Assembly (NCBI RefSeq): GCF_022376445.1
Contig: NW_025955126.1
Span: 1-64,000 of the forward strand
Source: Fomitopsis serialis
Lineage: Eukaryota > Basidiomycota > Agaricomycetes > Polyporales > Fomitopsidaceae
Length of the DNA stretch: 64,000 nucleotides
Direction: 5' to 3'
Position 1 is the first letter of the stretch, and each line of letters begins with the position of its first letter. Below, piece after piece: positions 36,901 through 47,445 of this stretch. The notes under the pieces are model-generated. The model did no database searches. It saw only the letters and a list, made by a program, of their open reading frames with translations, and was not told where the DNA came from. The translations under genes were made by a program, and so were the position numbers.

Positions 36901-37269
36901 CCCTGGATATGGACGACGGATGTTCAAGGCGATATGAACGCAAATGAGACAATGACGGAATGTAAGCAGGTTGCCGGTCACAGTACATCTACAGAGTCAT
37001 GATTTTTTACAGTACACCGTGTGCATTGGTTCCGAGCACGGTCACAGTTCGAGCGAGCCGAAGAAGAGGACAATATCCTCCGCCGAGAGCTGGATTCTGT
37101 CCGGAGATACTTTGAGTACGAGATGAAACGGTGGGCAGACCATGCCGCCCACCGGAAGAGCGGAAGGTATCCTGGGTATGCGGAGGTGTGCCGTCAGCGG
37201 CGACATATGTTCAAAATGCTCCAGAATGATGCTGAGACTGCATATGGTATCATGTACCTTGGACGGTAA
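33997..37269 (+). CDS. KDZ (Kyakuja-Dileera-Zisupton) family transposase with CxC2 cysteine cluster
   Basis: Exon 1 starts MMTAWLEYRDEYLQ and carries the CxC2-like zinc cluster (CDKCSAGSAEWKCLSCFGR, then LCDSCCLWEH) typical of KDZ proteins. The RNase H-like core follows with the family landmarks: DGNFSAEHMKMR (first Asp, about 35010), HGCFFPHVVVNFQAGERQKNMDY, VLYDVMCQYGVHLPKRF (second Asp, about 35420), LFHVHGHQSKCLLEYAP and GEIVETMWSPLGKVFG (Glu, about 35605). The C-terminal helical half ends with VHWFRARSQFERAEEED...AYGIMYLGR at 37269. Introns are short and GT-AG. All three catalytic residues are present. One problem: between ADILAHG (35894) and MSAVAEAHKKR (35896) the reading shifts by one base with no plausible intron, so this copy may be frameshifted after the catalytic core. 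Divergent from R; convergent with the TET/JBP gene. Confidence 0.93.
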
Positions 37270-37318
37270 TACAAACGGCCTCCTTGTATATTTACCGCTG
37301 TCCGAATTTCCCAACACT

Positions 37319-37449
37319 TCGGGCGTCCGACCGCGGACGCCCGACCGCGGACGCCCGACCGCGGACGCCCGATGTCGGACGCCCGAGTCGGACGCCCGAT
37401 GTCGGACGCCCGAGTCGGACGCCCGAGGTCGGACGCCCGATCGCGGACG
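37319..37449. repeat. 14-bp minisatellite cluster 7
   Basis: Nine to ten units of GGACGCCCGACCGC, GGACGCCCGATGTC and the shortened GGACGCCCGAGTC between the convergent ends of the KDZ transposase (37269) and the TET/JBP gene (37549). Confidence 0.9.
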
Positions 37450-37548
37450 TGTCCTCTTCCTACACTGTCATGGTTCAATAACGCGGACGAGGCACACAGG
37501 TTCATCATGTATTCGGTCATGCTACAAACGAACATATCTAATACCTAG

Positions 37549-38794
37549 CTAAAAGTCGACTGTCAGCCAACTGGTCTTCTTCACCTTCGCCCATTTGTGT
37601 ACTTGGGGTCTAAGGTAGTATACAACGCAAAGCCTCTCCCTATTGGAATGTGATACGGAGTGAGGGATTAGGGCCCCGGAGAACAAGCCGCGCACCCGCC
37701 GGCGTACTGTAAGGTGAGGCCGAGGGTCGGGAGCTCTAATACCGTGTCGTTGTCCCCACCAATCGTGATGAGGAGATCGTACCAATCCTTTGCCGACATT
37801 CGGTCAAGGTGGAGGGGCGATCGGCGGTTGGTGATAACGGACATGGCATTGAATGGAGTACCCCACAAGGGGAGCACGTCCGCAATGTCGGGACAAATCC
37901 GAGTTGAGGCGAGCGCCGCATAGCCCATAGCATGCAACTCCGGATGAATTATCCGGAGCATGCCCGCAATGAGGGCGTGCTGCTCTGTCATTGCCCGGAA
38001 CCAATCCCGGCCGGGAGATTGTTCCTCCGATAAAGTTGAGGACACCTGTGGCGGATATGTAGTGCCCTGGGGGAGACAACATCAGTCCGGCACTGCTGGT
38101 GCGCACTGCTGCATACCTGGTGACCTTGCTGGTACCAACCCGGGGAGAAAGATATGCACCCGGGATCCAGGCTTTGCCATTGTCCGGTTGCCGCGAAGTT
38201 GTCCGGGTGATTCCGCCATGTTGTCGAAGCCTGCCCACGAGACTTTGCGAGCATCGGATTGAGTAGAAACATATTTTCCCATATCTTAAGCTGCACGGTG
38301 TGTTTATTAGCATCACCATAAGCAGGGAAGGTATAACGCTCGCCTGCTGCTCGGCCGTTATGATACCAGGCAGGTACCAAAGCAGAACATGCCCCAGTGC
38401 ATCGACGACGGTGGCGGGCTGTGTAAAAATACCGTCGCCGAGTTCGAGGGGCGGGAATTCCTTCATGGCGCGATGAAGGCGCGGCATTGTCCGGTCAGAG
38501 ATTTCCGCCGGGATAGCCTCCGCATAATCCTCTGCATTCCAATTCACAAAAACTTGGCTTTGCAGTGAGCTTAGGTGTGTCGCCAACACATACACCATAC
38601 TCACTTCGACGAAGAAAGGCTTCCTTAATAATTTCGACCATTTGGTGTGCCTGGCCGATCATTTCCACACTAAAGTCGGCGTCCGGCGCGGGCAACAGAT
38701 TCTGCCCAGCGGTGCCAGCCAAGTAAGCTAGTCTATACTCATACAGTGCAATCATATAATTGGCCGCGCGAATGTCGAGACTGTCGGCGGACAT
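37549..38794 (-). CDS. TET/JBP-family 2-oxoglutarate/Fe(II) dioxygenase (probable 5-methylcytosine oxidase)
   Basis: Starts MSADSLDIRAANYMIALYEYR at 38794. The following exons are FVNWNAEDYAEAIPAEISD, a block with YTFPAYGDANKH...WRNHPDNFAATGQW, and, after a CCACAG acceptor, VSSTLSEEQSPGRDWFRAMTEQHALIAGMLRIIHPEL. The catalytic half reads FNAMSVITNRRSPLHLD (Fe ligands His and Asp, HLD at 37803-37811), KDWYDLLITIGGDNDTVLELPTLGLTLQY, then the second ligand in GALIPHSVSH (about 37660) and the 2-oxoglutarate-binding Arg in NRERLCVVYYLRP, ending at 37549. This is the layout of fungal TET/JBP enzymes found beside KDZ transposases; they oxidise 5-methylcytosine. The HLD half and the HSV half are in adjacent frames, shifting at about 37693-37702, so this copy may be inactive. 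Confidence 0.82.
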
Positions 38795-39174
38795 GGCGGG
38801 AGGAGATTGTGTTGATCATGTGGGAAGGTTTGATGGGATTTTCACAGGGTCTGTATAGTTTGTACAACAGTCACACGCAAAAGCTGTGGCTGGTAAGTGT
38901 CTATTAATGGTGTTATATGCCCGGGAGATCGGGCAGGTCTCCTTGTGATCAGGGCATGATGGGAGCCCGGGCCGCACTTTCCGGCGGTACCTTATCACGA
39001 TTCAATAGTAATTGGAACGTCAGCATTCGGGCACAACCGGGCTCCATCCGAAATGCTGAGGATGCACACTGGTGGTGTTTGGGATGGCTAAACTGACGAA
39101 CCAGCCAACACTAAGGAAAGGAACAGAGAGGGAGCGGGCTGGCAAATGTTTAGTGGAAGTAAATACGTTCGGCT
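38795..39174. other. gene-free segment upstream of the TET/JBP gene
   Basis: No coding signal. It separates the TET/JBP start from the right subterminal array. Confidence 0.5.
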
Positions 39175-39828
39175 GAAGCCCGGCCGAGTTCGCGACCGCA
39201 CGACGCTCAGGTATTAGCCGGTTGACAATATGTTGGCCGGCAGGGTTACAACGATGTGATCGGACGCCGGCCGCGCACCGATTGTTGGCAGTAGTCAAAT
39301 GTCGGCCGCACAGATTGAAGTCCATGTATCATATAGAACATGTCGCCAGCTGTCCAGCAACAATAGGAGCATTGATACGGGTGCGATGTCGGCCGACCGG
39401 GCAACAGTGAGGCCAAGACAAATTGGATGAATCACAAAGAATTCCAGTATGCGGATCCCCGGGTGGTCGGCCGACCGGACTGTCACGGCTTGTCTTATGA
39501 CCGGCCGCTGTGGGAGCAGCATCTTGTCCAACCACCGGCCGACTCGGTACAGACCCATCCGTCAGACCCTCGGCCGACCGGGTGTATATGGTGAGATTTG
39601 ACCGTCGGCCGCTCCGTGAACGCCGACGAATCATACCATCGGCCGACCCGTGGGTGATGACAATACAGAACGTCAATCCGCACACACCCTGTGAGCCCTG
39701 GTTGGAAACACCCCCCCATCCAACTCGTCGGCCCATCCGAGGGTAGCCGGAAGTTCCATGCATCGGCCGACGCGGGTAATGACGGCTGAGTCAAACCGTC
39801 GGCCGACGTTGGGTGGCCGGGCAACAAT
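39175..39828. repeat. right subterminal CGGCCG motif array of element B
   Basis: About 12 CGGCCG cores, mostly TCGGCCGAC, spaced 20-80 bp apart. It mirrors the array at the left end. ORFs that cross it are composition artefacts. Confidence 0.8.
39788..39828 (-). repeat. right terminal inverted repeat of element B
   Basis: On the minus strand it begins ATTGTTGCCCGGCCACCC and runs to GACTC, pairing with 16717-16757. A similar 20-bp copy (TTGTTACCCGGCCACCCGAC, minus strand) lies at 39842-39861. Confidence 0.85.
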
Positions 39829-39861
39829 AAGTGAATCTCATGTCGGGTGGCCGGGTAACAA

Positions 39862-41112
39862 ACCGATAGTTTGACCCCATTATGTGTAATGTGTACAATC
39901 CCACTAGTTGTGAAAATATGATGATTCTGCATTGCTTGGTATTGCCGAGAAGGCGCGTACCATCTATTCCATTAGTCTGCTTCGAGCCTGAGGCTCTTGA
40001 ACACTGTTTGCATCAGGTCGCGGAACTGCGGACGTAATTCGAAACAAGATACTCGTTCTTGGTCGTCTTCAACATGTCAGGTGCTTATCTGACACTGAGG
40101 AGCGGTGGCTGACCTCATGTTATCAAGACTGTCGTCAGCGCTTTGAGTGGTCGATATGGGTCACAGGTATCCCGCCTGCCAGTGGTTTGTCCTCGCAACA
40201 CATCCTTAACGTCGGGATACTTCTCCACGAGAGTCATACAATCCATCTCGGATTCGCCACACTGTATCAGTGTACCTGACGCAGGCATTCAGAAGCCTAT
40301 GTATGCATGAGGAGCGGTCCCAAAGCGGTCCATATGTTTCCTCTCCGCCATTTCTCGGTGTTATCCGTGACTGTGCCGAATAACAACAGGAAGTTCAGCG
40401 CGGACTCATTTCCGCGCGGCGTCTCTGTATTTCTCAGGCAATGCCAGGCAACGTAGGTAAGTCTTGTGTCATTGTGCGATGCTATCTCGTGATCTCTTAC
40501 TGTCTAGCCCAGCGAATAACTAGCGACCGGGAATGCCATTCACGTCAGAGATATGTGTAGGACTGACAAGAGGTACATCAGGAAAAAACTCTCCTGTGAA
40601 TGAGCAATAATTACACTGTATTCCGCGTAATGAAGAATAATTGTGCGCATTCGGTCACTTCCAGTAATATACCACACTAGCTAGGGTCCATGGGTCCCGG
40701 GTCTGAGTGCTCAATATTACTACGGAATTATTGAGTATTTTATACGTATTCCGCAGCACATTAGGAGCTATTCATGGACATTCTACAGTTGGATATCTCG
40801 CCGCATTCCGTGAAAGAGCAAACAATTAATGCATTGCATGAAGAACTACTACTAGTAGGTGCACTGTCGGGACCAGAACAAGAGCGAGGCGAGCAGCAGG
40901 AAAGCAGGCATGGAAGGTATCGAGAGCATGAGGGGGAAGATGAGGATTAAGTAGCTGATTACTATCTACAGTATCATTGCCACCATGACATCCAGGCTCA
41001 TTCGCCGGGCACGACGAGTCTATTCATCGGGTATGTCACTCCAGTCGATCTTGGCGGCATTGCCAGGATGCATGCCAGGATGCATTGCGTGTCCCACCCT
41101 ACGATAAAGAAG
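39862..41112. other. gene-free, partly AT-rich stretch
   Basis: No coding signal. It contains GTACATCAGGAAAA at 40573-40586, the same 14-mer found at the left junction of the insertion at 46487. It also has an AT-rich segment with near-repeated GAGCAATAATTACACTGTATTCCGCG and GAATTATTGAGTATTTTATACGTATTCCGC (about 40601-40755). Confidence 0.5.
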
Positions 41113-43793
41113 TCAGTTAAATTCACCATCACACGAAACAGGAGTGCTGTACGTCACGGCTGCGAAGACATCATGCATGACTCTGTGGTATCGCTTTGGG
41201 CGTTCGAGGCGGAAGGCAGTGAGCTGCATCATGTGGGCCTGGTACGCAGGTGCACTGGTGGCACTGAAGTCGGAAGCCTTGCTTAGGCCGAGTTTGCGAT
41301 CTGATATTACTGACTCGACCTCAAAGACAGTAAGAGAACAAGACAACGCAAATTCAATTATCCAACATACCGCTGTCATAGCCAAGGCCATCATAGTCAG
41401 CGGAATCTCATACTCTGAGGGGGCACTTGACAGCGACGATGCGTATGTTCCACCATTTTGCAGCCCAGTACCGAGATACTGCATGTGCATGAAGAAAGCA
41501 GCATGTACTGCAGGCTTGACAAGTGAGTTCTCATACAGAGAACGGCGATCAAAACCATCCTGCAAGTAGAAACGTAAGTATTGGATACACGAGATCATTG
41601 GTACTACACACCGAGAGCGTCCAAGGATAAATGTAGTTCATGTTCTGTAGAAGAGCATCGCCGCCAGGTACATCATGGTTGCCTGCAGTTTGACTCATGG
41701 ATTGATATGCATGTTCGACAGATGGCGTTACAGCACGTTTGATTGCAGTTCGAAAGAGCCCTAGTCGATGGGAAACCTGCAACAACATATCAGTAAAGAA
41801 GCCGCAGGCGTAGAGCAATAAAACCGACGTAAGCAGTCAAGGGTTTGACATAATCGCTGTAGGACCCTTTCTCCAATCGTTCTGAGACGTCGCCCTGGCC
41901 AGTGTACCCGAGCTTATCAGAGGCACTGATTAACGCCTCAAGAGCGATGTCTTCGAGACCAGCCTTGTCCATTGGATTAGTCATTTCCTGGAGGTCGTCG
42001 AAACTAGCATAGTCAACTGGGTCTTCGAATCCAAAAGCCATCATACGGTCACCGACGGTGTAGCTGTTATGGATTACTTGCTCCATCAGCGCACTCTGCG
42101 GCTTGATATCCATGGTCACACTTCGTGATTTGCAGTTGATGACAATGCACGTCCGTGGCATCCAACGGTCATCGTCGTCCTCACGGCCGGTATGACGATG
42201 GTGCTTCGCGACCTTGATTTTCGAAGCAGAGGGACGGATGATGGGCATCTAGTGAAGAGTTGACAACATTCCTGTCGAGGTCGTATAAGAATGACTCACC
42301 TCCGACTTCAGTTTCTCTTGCTGCTTTTTAGTCAGCTGCAACAGTGGTTCACGCAAACCCAGATTTAAGTACACATACTGAGGTTACACGGTACGGCACA
42401 CATACCTTCTTTGACACGGTCTGCGCTAAAGCCGGTCCAGTCTCATCAACCACGTCCGAGTCATCATCACTATCCTTGATATATTTCGCTGCACCGCGGG
42501 AAACAGCGTAGGAGCTTGTGTTGTTGTTACGAGATGGAGGATTGACATCATCGTCCTCGCTCTCCACTTCTTCGTCCATGACAACGTCGGTGTCGTCAGT
42601 GGTCGGCGGTTCAGTAGGATATGAACCAACACTTGAGGAGCGTGAACCCCTCGAGCGGAAGCGAGGCGGGCCTTCAGCTTCAAGTTCATTCATTGTACCG
42701 ATGTTATCCGCATGTCGATTACCTATCCCGGTGTCGGAACACAGAGGCACGCCGCACAAGCCAGATTGAGAAACAGTCCGCCATTTGAACGTACTGTGCT
42801 CACCTGCAGCAGTGAAAGTGACACGCTGCGACATATTATACTTGAGTGACTAAGATCAGAGTCAACAGATTGGATTCGGCTTACCTCTGCATCGAAGTCG
42901 TCACAGACCTCGCGATGTTCTGCCTCCTCATCGTCCTCGGCGCCTTCCTGCAGCTCGTCATCCACATCTCCTTCTTCACCATCCTCGTCCAAAGCGTCCT
43001 CCGCAAGATGAGAAACTGACATAGAGTGGGCCGGCCTTGCGGATGTGATTGCCTTGGAAGATTGAGACATGGCCTGTGAGGCTAGTCGTGACTCGTCCGC
43101 AGGTTCGCTATCTGAGCGGTCAACATCAATCCGAGCTGCCCGGTAGACTTTCTCTGAAGCATGACATTGGAGAACAATACTTGTAAGTAGATCAAAAGAT
43201 ACGTACTTTGAGTTGGCTTGGACAGTGCTCCCGAGGCGCCAGCAACCTTCAGCTTCTTTGAAGAGCGCTCTGTTTCTTTGTGGCTATCGGTGTTGAGCGA
43301 CCTCGACGGCACCACGTCCTGAGGCGCCGTGTTCCTACCACCACCACTGCTACTGTTGACTTTCGCCGCCGACGAATCTGCTCTCTTCCGCTTAACCTGG
43401 GCTGCCTTCGACAAGCTCACTTCGCCCGCGGGTTGTTTCTTCTTCGCTACATCCAATAGATTAGAACTAAAGGTACGTCTAGTCTTCGCGAGACAGTATA
43501 CCAGTTGTTGACTTCTTACTAGCTGTCTGGCGTTCCCCAGCAGTCTGCAAGCTTGACACGTCACGTCGAGGCTTTGGCACAATCTGAGCCCACTTGGTGT
43601 GAGCAGCTTGGGCTGTGACGCGCGCAGGCCGGTGAGCTGCAATTCAAAGGTTAGTGTGTGCGTATTAATTGTTGCATATATTCTTACCTTCCACGGGAGG
43701 CTCGTCGACCATGTCCTCGTGTGAGCTGTCTTGGTCGATCTTTGATATACGACCTACACGGCTAGCGCGAGGACGCTTTGCAGCTGCCGACAT
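41113..43793 (-). CDS. DUF6532-type protein with long disordered N-terminus, divergent from the Plavaka transposase
   Basis: Starts MSAAAKRPRASRVGRISKIDQD at 43793. Several exons encode basic and acidic low-complexity sequence (EDALDEDGEEGDVDDELQEGAEDDEE near 42950). The C-terminal domain follows: MDIKPQSALMEQVIHNSYTVGDRMMAFGF, LEDIALEALISASDKLGY, VSHRLGLFRTAIKRAVT, NMNYIYPWTLS, LVKPAVHAAFFMHMQYLGTGL and YEIPLTMMALAMTAVCWIIEFAL, stopping near 41113. This run (helical core, YIYP, then a PxVxxAFF-like block, then an I-P-xxMxALAxTAV block) is what I recall of the DUF6532 family abundant in Agaricomycetes and of unknown function. The assignment is from motif memory. The exon count and the last junction (about 41325) are approximate. 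Confidence 0.6.
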
Positions 43794-44441
43794 TCCTGGC
43801 TTAGGCGCTAGCAGTCAGTCAGGATGCCTCGACTTGAACAGGCATGAGGTAGCATTGAAAGCCACCGTCGAGGCACACGGACCCAGGACAACAGGATGGA
43901 GTTGTAAACAGCCAAGGCGTAAGTGATGCGCACCGTAGATGATTGTCTGTTAATGGAACGGCGACAGATCTACTGAATGGTTTTGTCGTCGAGACAACAA
44001 AGATGGGAGCTGTATGGTTGGTGTTCACGGTGAGTCTTCGATGCTGCCAGTCTTCGAGGTAGTATTAAATGGTTGAATAGAGTTTCATGAAGGGAAGGAT
44101 GCAAATGCGAACAGAGACGTGAAAGAGAGGAAATGCGCTGGCGGGTTAGGGTGCGGTGTGTGTTGTGACGCCGTGATGCCTTTCACTCTCACAGCTCGGC
44201 AACTTGCAGCGACTGCGTGACCAAACTTTACGCCTGACCGAGCCGCGCGCCGTCGACCATCGATCTCTGGACCCAACGTCGACGCTCGCCGTGTCCTCCT
44301 CCACCGTCTTTCTCTGCATCTGGGCTCCTTAATTTATTTGTACTTTAGTAAGCTGTGATTCTTGCACGGCCTCGATACATGCTGACAACTGGGCTTCCTA
44401 GCCTCTCCGTGTACTATATCAAACCCGATTCCCGAATCATA
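43794..44441. promoter_or_regulatory. divergent intergenic region of the DUF6532-type gene and the Plavaka transposase
   Basis: 648 bp between the two start codons. No repeat or clear promoter element is identified. Confidence 0.4.
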
Positions 44442-46490
44442 ATGCCGTACACTTGCAACGGATGCACCGCGAGCTTTGCACAACGCGGACCATACCTACA
44501 GCATCTTCAACAGAGTGAAAGACCGGCCTGCCAGCTCGCACGCAGGCAACATGAGGAATCTGTACGACGTCCGACTCGTCGGGCTAGCCATCGGCGAGCC
44601 ACACATTCACGTGTTCCTAGTCATTCACATTCCTCGGGATCTAGGAGCGCCAGATCCACACCTGCATCGGCCACAAATGAAGACGGAGACCACGAAGATG
44701 ATCCCGTGCCATTCGAGGGTGATTACTTCGGTGCTGCGGGCGACTATGCTGGTGGTGATCTTCCGTTTGGCGACGAGGACCCTGTTGACATGGATCTTGA
44801 CTCCCGGCGTGAACCAGCAGAAGAGTCAAGCGATGACGAAGCTTCCGACGACGATGCTGTCGGAAATGATGTTGTTCAGCCCACCTTGGAGACCGAGCGA
44901 GATGGGCATCCGCTTCCCCCTCCACCTCTAGGTCATCGCATACCCCGGGAACCGCCTTCTGCCGCTCACTCGGGGGACGAAGATGAGGCTGCACAGCCTG
45001 CTACCCAGGACGTACAGAATGCTGCTGCAGGTCCAGGCGGAGTTAACCCCGCGGAGCATACACAAATCTGCGAGCCACCCGAGCACATCGTCCCATTTGG
45101 TGGCAAGGCTGGCCAACCGACACAGCCAGGTCAAGTACCACGCTCTGGCTACACGACGTATGAAGACACGGTAGATCCGAAGGCAAACAATCCTTACGCA
45201 CCATTCGCTTCACGTCTGGACTGGGAGATCGCACGCTGGGCCAAACTTCGCGGGTCAGGATCGACTGCGTTCTCTGATCTTCTCGCTATCAAAGAGGTCT
45301 GTTTCCGATTCGGTCAGTCATGCTTTATTCCTTACTTATCGAATCAATTCTAGGTTCGCGAACTGTTGGGCTTGTCGTACAAGAACAGTGACGAGCTGAA
45401 CAAGATCATCGACGAGCAGCTTCCTAATCGACGGCCCGCTTTTCATCGCTTCGAGGCTTGCGTCGGCGGCGAGCACTTCGAGATGTTCTGCCGTGACATT
45501 CTCGAGTGTATCCGTGCGCTCTATGGTGACCCTGAGCATGCGGCATACCTATGCGTTGCACCAGAGCGTCACTATGCCGACGCTGACCAGACACTCCGTT
45601 TGTACCATGATCTCCATACTGGAGAGTGGTGGTGGGCAACACAAGTACGTTTATCTCCGAGTCTTCAATCTACTCAAACTTTACTGACTGTACACTGTGC
45701 AGAAGATACTCGAGAAGGAGGCGCCGGGGGCGACGGTCATCCCCATAATCATATCGTCAGATAAGACTCAGTTGACGATGTTCCGAAACAAGACGGCATA
45801 CCCCGTCTATCTTACGATTGGGAACCTTCCAAAGGAGATCCGTCGCAAGCCATCACATCGCGGACAGATTCTTCTCGCCTACCTTCCCACAAGCCGCCTC
45901 GAGCATATCAAGAACAAAGCAGCCCGCCGCCGGACTGTGGCAAATGTCTTCCACGCATGTATGTCGATGATCATGGAACCTTTGCAGAAACCTGGTGTAG
46001 AAGGTATCCCCATGACGAGCGGCGACGGTATACAGTGGCGCTGCCATCCGATCCTTGCCGTGTATGTCGGGGACTATCCCGAACAAGTCCTCGTAACAGG
46101 AACATACACCGGCGAGTGTCCAATCTGCCATTGCCCTCACGACGACCTCGGGGCTTACCCATGCATGTCCGATTATCGCGATGTCGACGAGGTCTTCGCC
46201 GCTCTAGGTCTCTGTGGTACAGCCGATTACAACAACACTTGCGACGCCGCCGGCATTAAGCCGCTCCAACATCCATTCTGGGAGAACCTCCCATACGTCG
46301 ACATCTATCGGTCAATCACACCAGATATCTTACATCAGCTCTATCAAGGGATCGTCAAGCACTTGCTCGCTTGGCTCACTAGCATTGTCGGCGAGGACGA
46401 GATCGACGCTCGGGTTCGGCGACTACCACCCAATCATACCATCCGCATATTCCGTAAAGGAATCACTGGCTTAACGCGTGTTACAGGTAC
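44442..46490 (+). pseudogene. Plavaka transposase, 5' part of a gene split by an insertion
   Basis: Starts MPYTCNGCTASFAQRGPYLQH at 44442 with the N-terminal single C2H2-like finger usual for Plavaka. An acidic linker follows, and after an intron (about 45299-45354) the conserved core: VRELLGLSYKNSDELN, VIPIIISSDKTQLTMF (first Asp), NKTAYPVYLTIGNLPKEIRRKP, ILLAYLP, GIQWRCHPILAVYVGDYPEQ, TGECPICHC and SITPDILHQLYQGIVKH (second Asp). It runs to RVTG at about 46490. There the reading meets the insertion at 46491-53981. Both parts otherwise look undamaged, suggesting a recent insertion. Divergent from the DUF6532-type gene, which may be part of the same element. Confidence 0.9.
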
Positions 46491-47221
46491 ATCAGGAAAA
46501 CATGAAATCTGTCTGACGGCCCTGTCAGGGGGTTCAGAAGCCTTCAGAAGCCTTCAGATTGCTTCAGATTGCTTCAGATTTTCAGCCCTCATGACCTCGT
46601 TTTTTTTCGATGCTAGCTCGTCAGACAGGATCCTCAGACCGTTCAGACAGCCTGTCAGACCTCCCAGCTCGTCAGCCAAGATCAGCCAGGGCATAGAAAT
46701 CAACTAAATATTATTCTATTAATCACTACTACTGTTACTGTACAGAATAGCGCTAGCTAATCATAATGTACCATAGAATTGCGCAAGCTACCGCCTGCGG
46801 GTGCGCACGGTGGGCTCTCTCCCGCTCGTTGCATTCGTACTCGGTGGCCTGGCTCCTCCTCAGGCTAGGATGCGGCACGCTCATCCTCAGTCACGGGCAT
46901 ATGCACGTCGAGCTGGGGTATGCCCAGGCCCCAGCTGTTGCTCGGCAGGCCGTTGCACGCCGCGCCGGATGCCTGGTGGACTGTTGCTTGTCGCAGTGCT
47001 GCTCGTTGAGCTGTGTCGTACCAGGCTCGGGCACGTTATGTACGGCGAACTGCCAGTGGCCCGCGTCGTACCCGTGCGCGTCGGTTCGTGATCCATATCT
47101 GTAGGCGGTCAAGTCTTCGATGCTGGTAGATCCGTGCATGGTATGTTAAGACTCGTCAATTGCATACCTGTTGGGTTTGCACCAACGGGCTTGTGTCGTC
47201 AGCTGGTCGCACGCCGTCAGA

Positions 47222-47445
47222 CTTCGTGCATGTACTCACACTCCGTCTTCGTCAATATCTCATACTTCGGGCTGTACACCTCGTCCCAGGGCTGCACATC
47301 GAGGTGGCACAGCGTCCGCGGGACAAGGAGCAGGAGGTCCACGTCGAACGCCGAATCGACGTACAAGACCGCGCGGCGCAGGCGGGGGAGGAATGGCTTC
47401 CCGCCGTTCGCCGTAGAGAGCGCGCATGGTACTCGGCGGTCTGCC
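47222..47445 (-). other. possible captured exon inside the insertion
   Basis: A minus-strand frame reads like real protein: ALSTANGGKPFLPRLRRAVLYVDSAF followed by DVDLLLLVPRTLCHLDVQPWDEVYSPKYEILTKTECEYMHE, ending at a GTACAT donor-like site. The composition is that of a globular domain, unlike the surrounding low-complexity frames. Another plausible piece with SIEDLTAYRYGSRTDAHGYDAGHWQF lies at about 47000-47125 on the same strand. I do not recognise the family. It could be a host gene fragment carried by the element, as in Pack-type elements. Confidence 0.35.

Larger units (their letters stand above)
16717..39828. mobile_element. element B: about 23.1-kb KDZ-family DNA transposon carrying a TET/JBP gene and seven further genes
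   Basis: The outer 41 bp at the left (16717-16757) and right (39788-39828) ends are inverted repeats with three mismatches, both starting ATTGTTGCCCGGCCACCC. Inside each end lies a 550-650-bp array of CGGCCG-core motifs, and all nine genes fall between these arrays. The KDZ transposase (33997-37269) retains its DDE residues. A second, shorter TIR-like copy lies just outside the right end (39842-39861), so the true terminus could be 39861. I could not see a target-site duplication for either choice. KDZ elements carrying TET/JBP genes are known from Agaricomycetes; this gene set is annotated from the sequence alone. Confidence 0.85.

Noticed and set aside
17974..37449. The 14-bp GGGCGTCCGACATC clusters as CRISPR arrays
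   Set aside because: Units are short direct tandem repeats without unique spacers, in a genome with fungal introns.
37690..37900. Intron explaining the frame change in the TET/JBP gene
   Set aside because: The only GT-AG pairs available are either shorter than 40 nt or remove the LELPTLGLTLQ block or the second metal-binding His.
38000..38050. A second frameshift in the TET/JBP gene at LNFIGGTIS / GRDWFRAM
   Set aside because: A CCACAG acceptor followed by GTGTCCTCAACT puts VSSTLSEEQSPGRDWF in frame, so this is an ordinary intron.
16717..39828. Starship-type giant element
   Set aside because: No DUF3435 tyrosine recombinase is present. The transposase is KDZ with DDE residues and the ends are inverted repeats.
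16717..39861. Target-site duplication for element B
   Set aside because: I compared 8-bp flanks for both possible right ends (39828 and 39861) with the left flank and saw no match.
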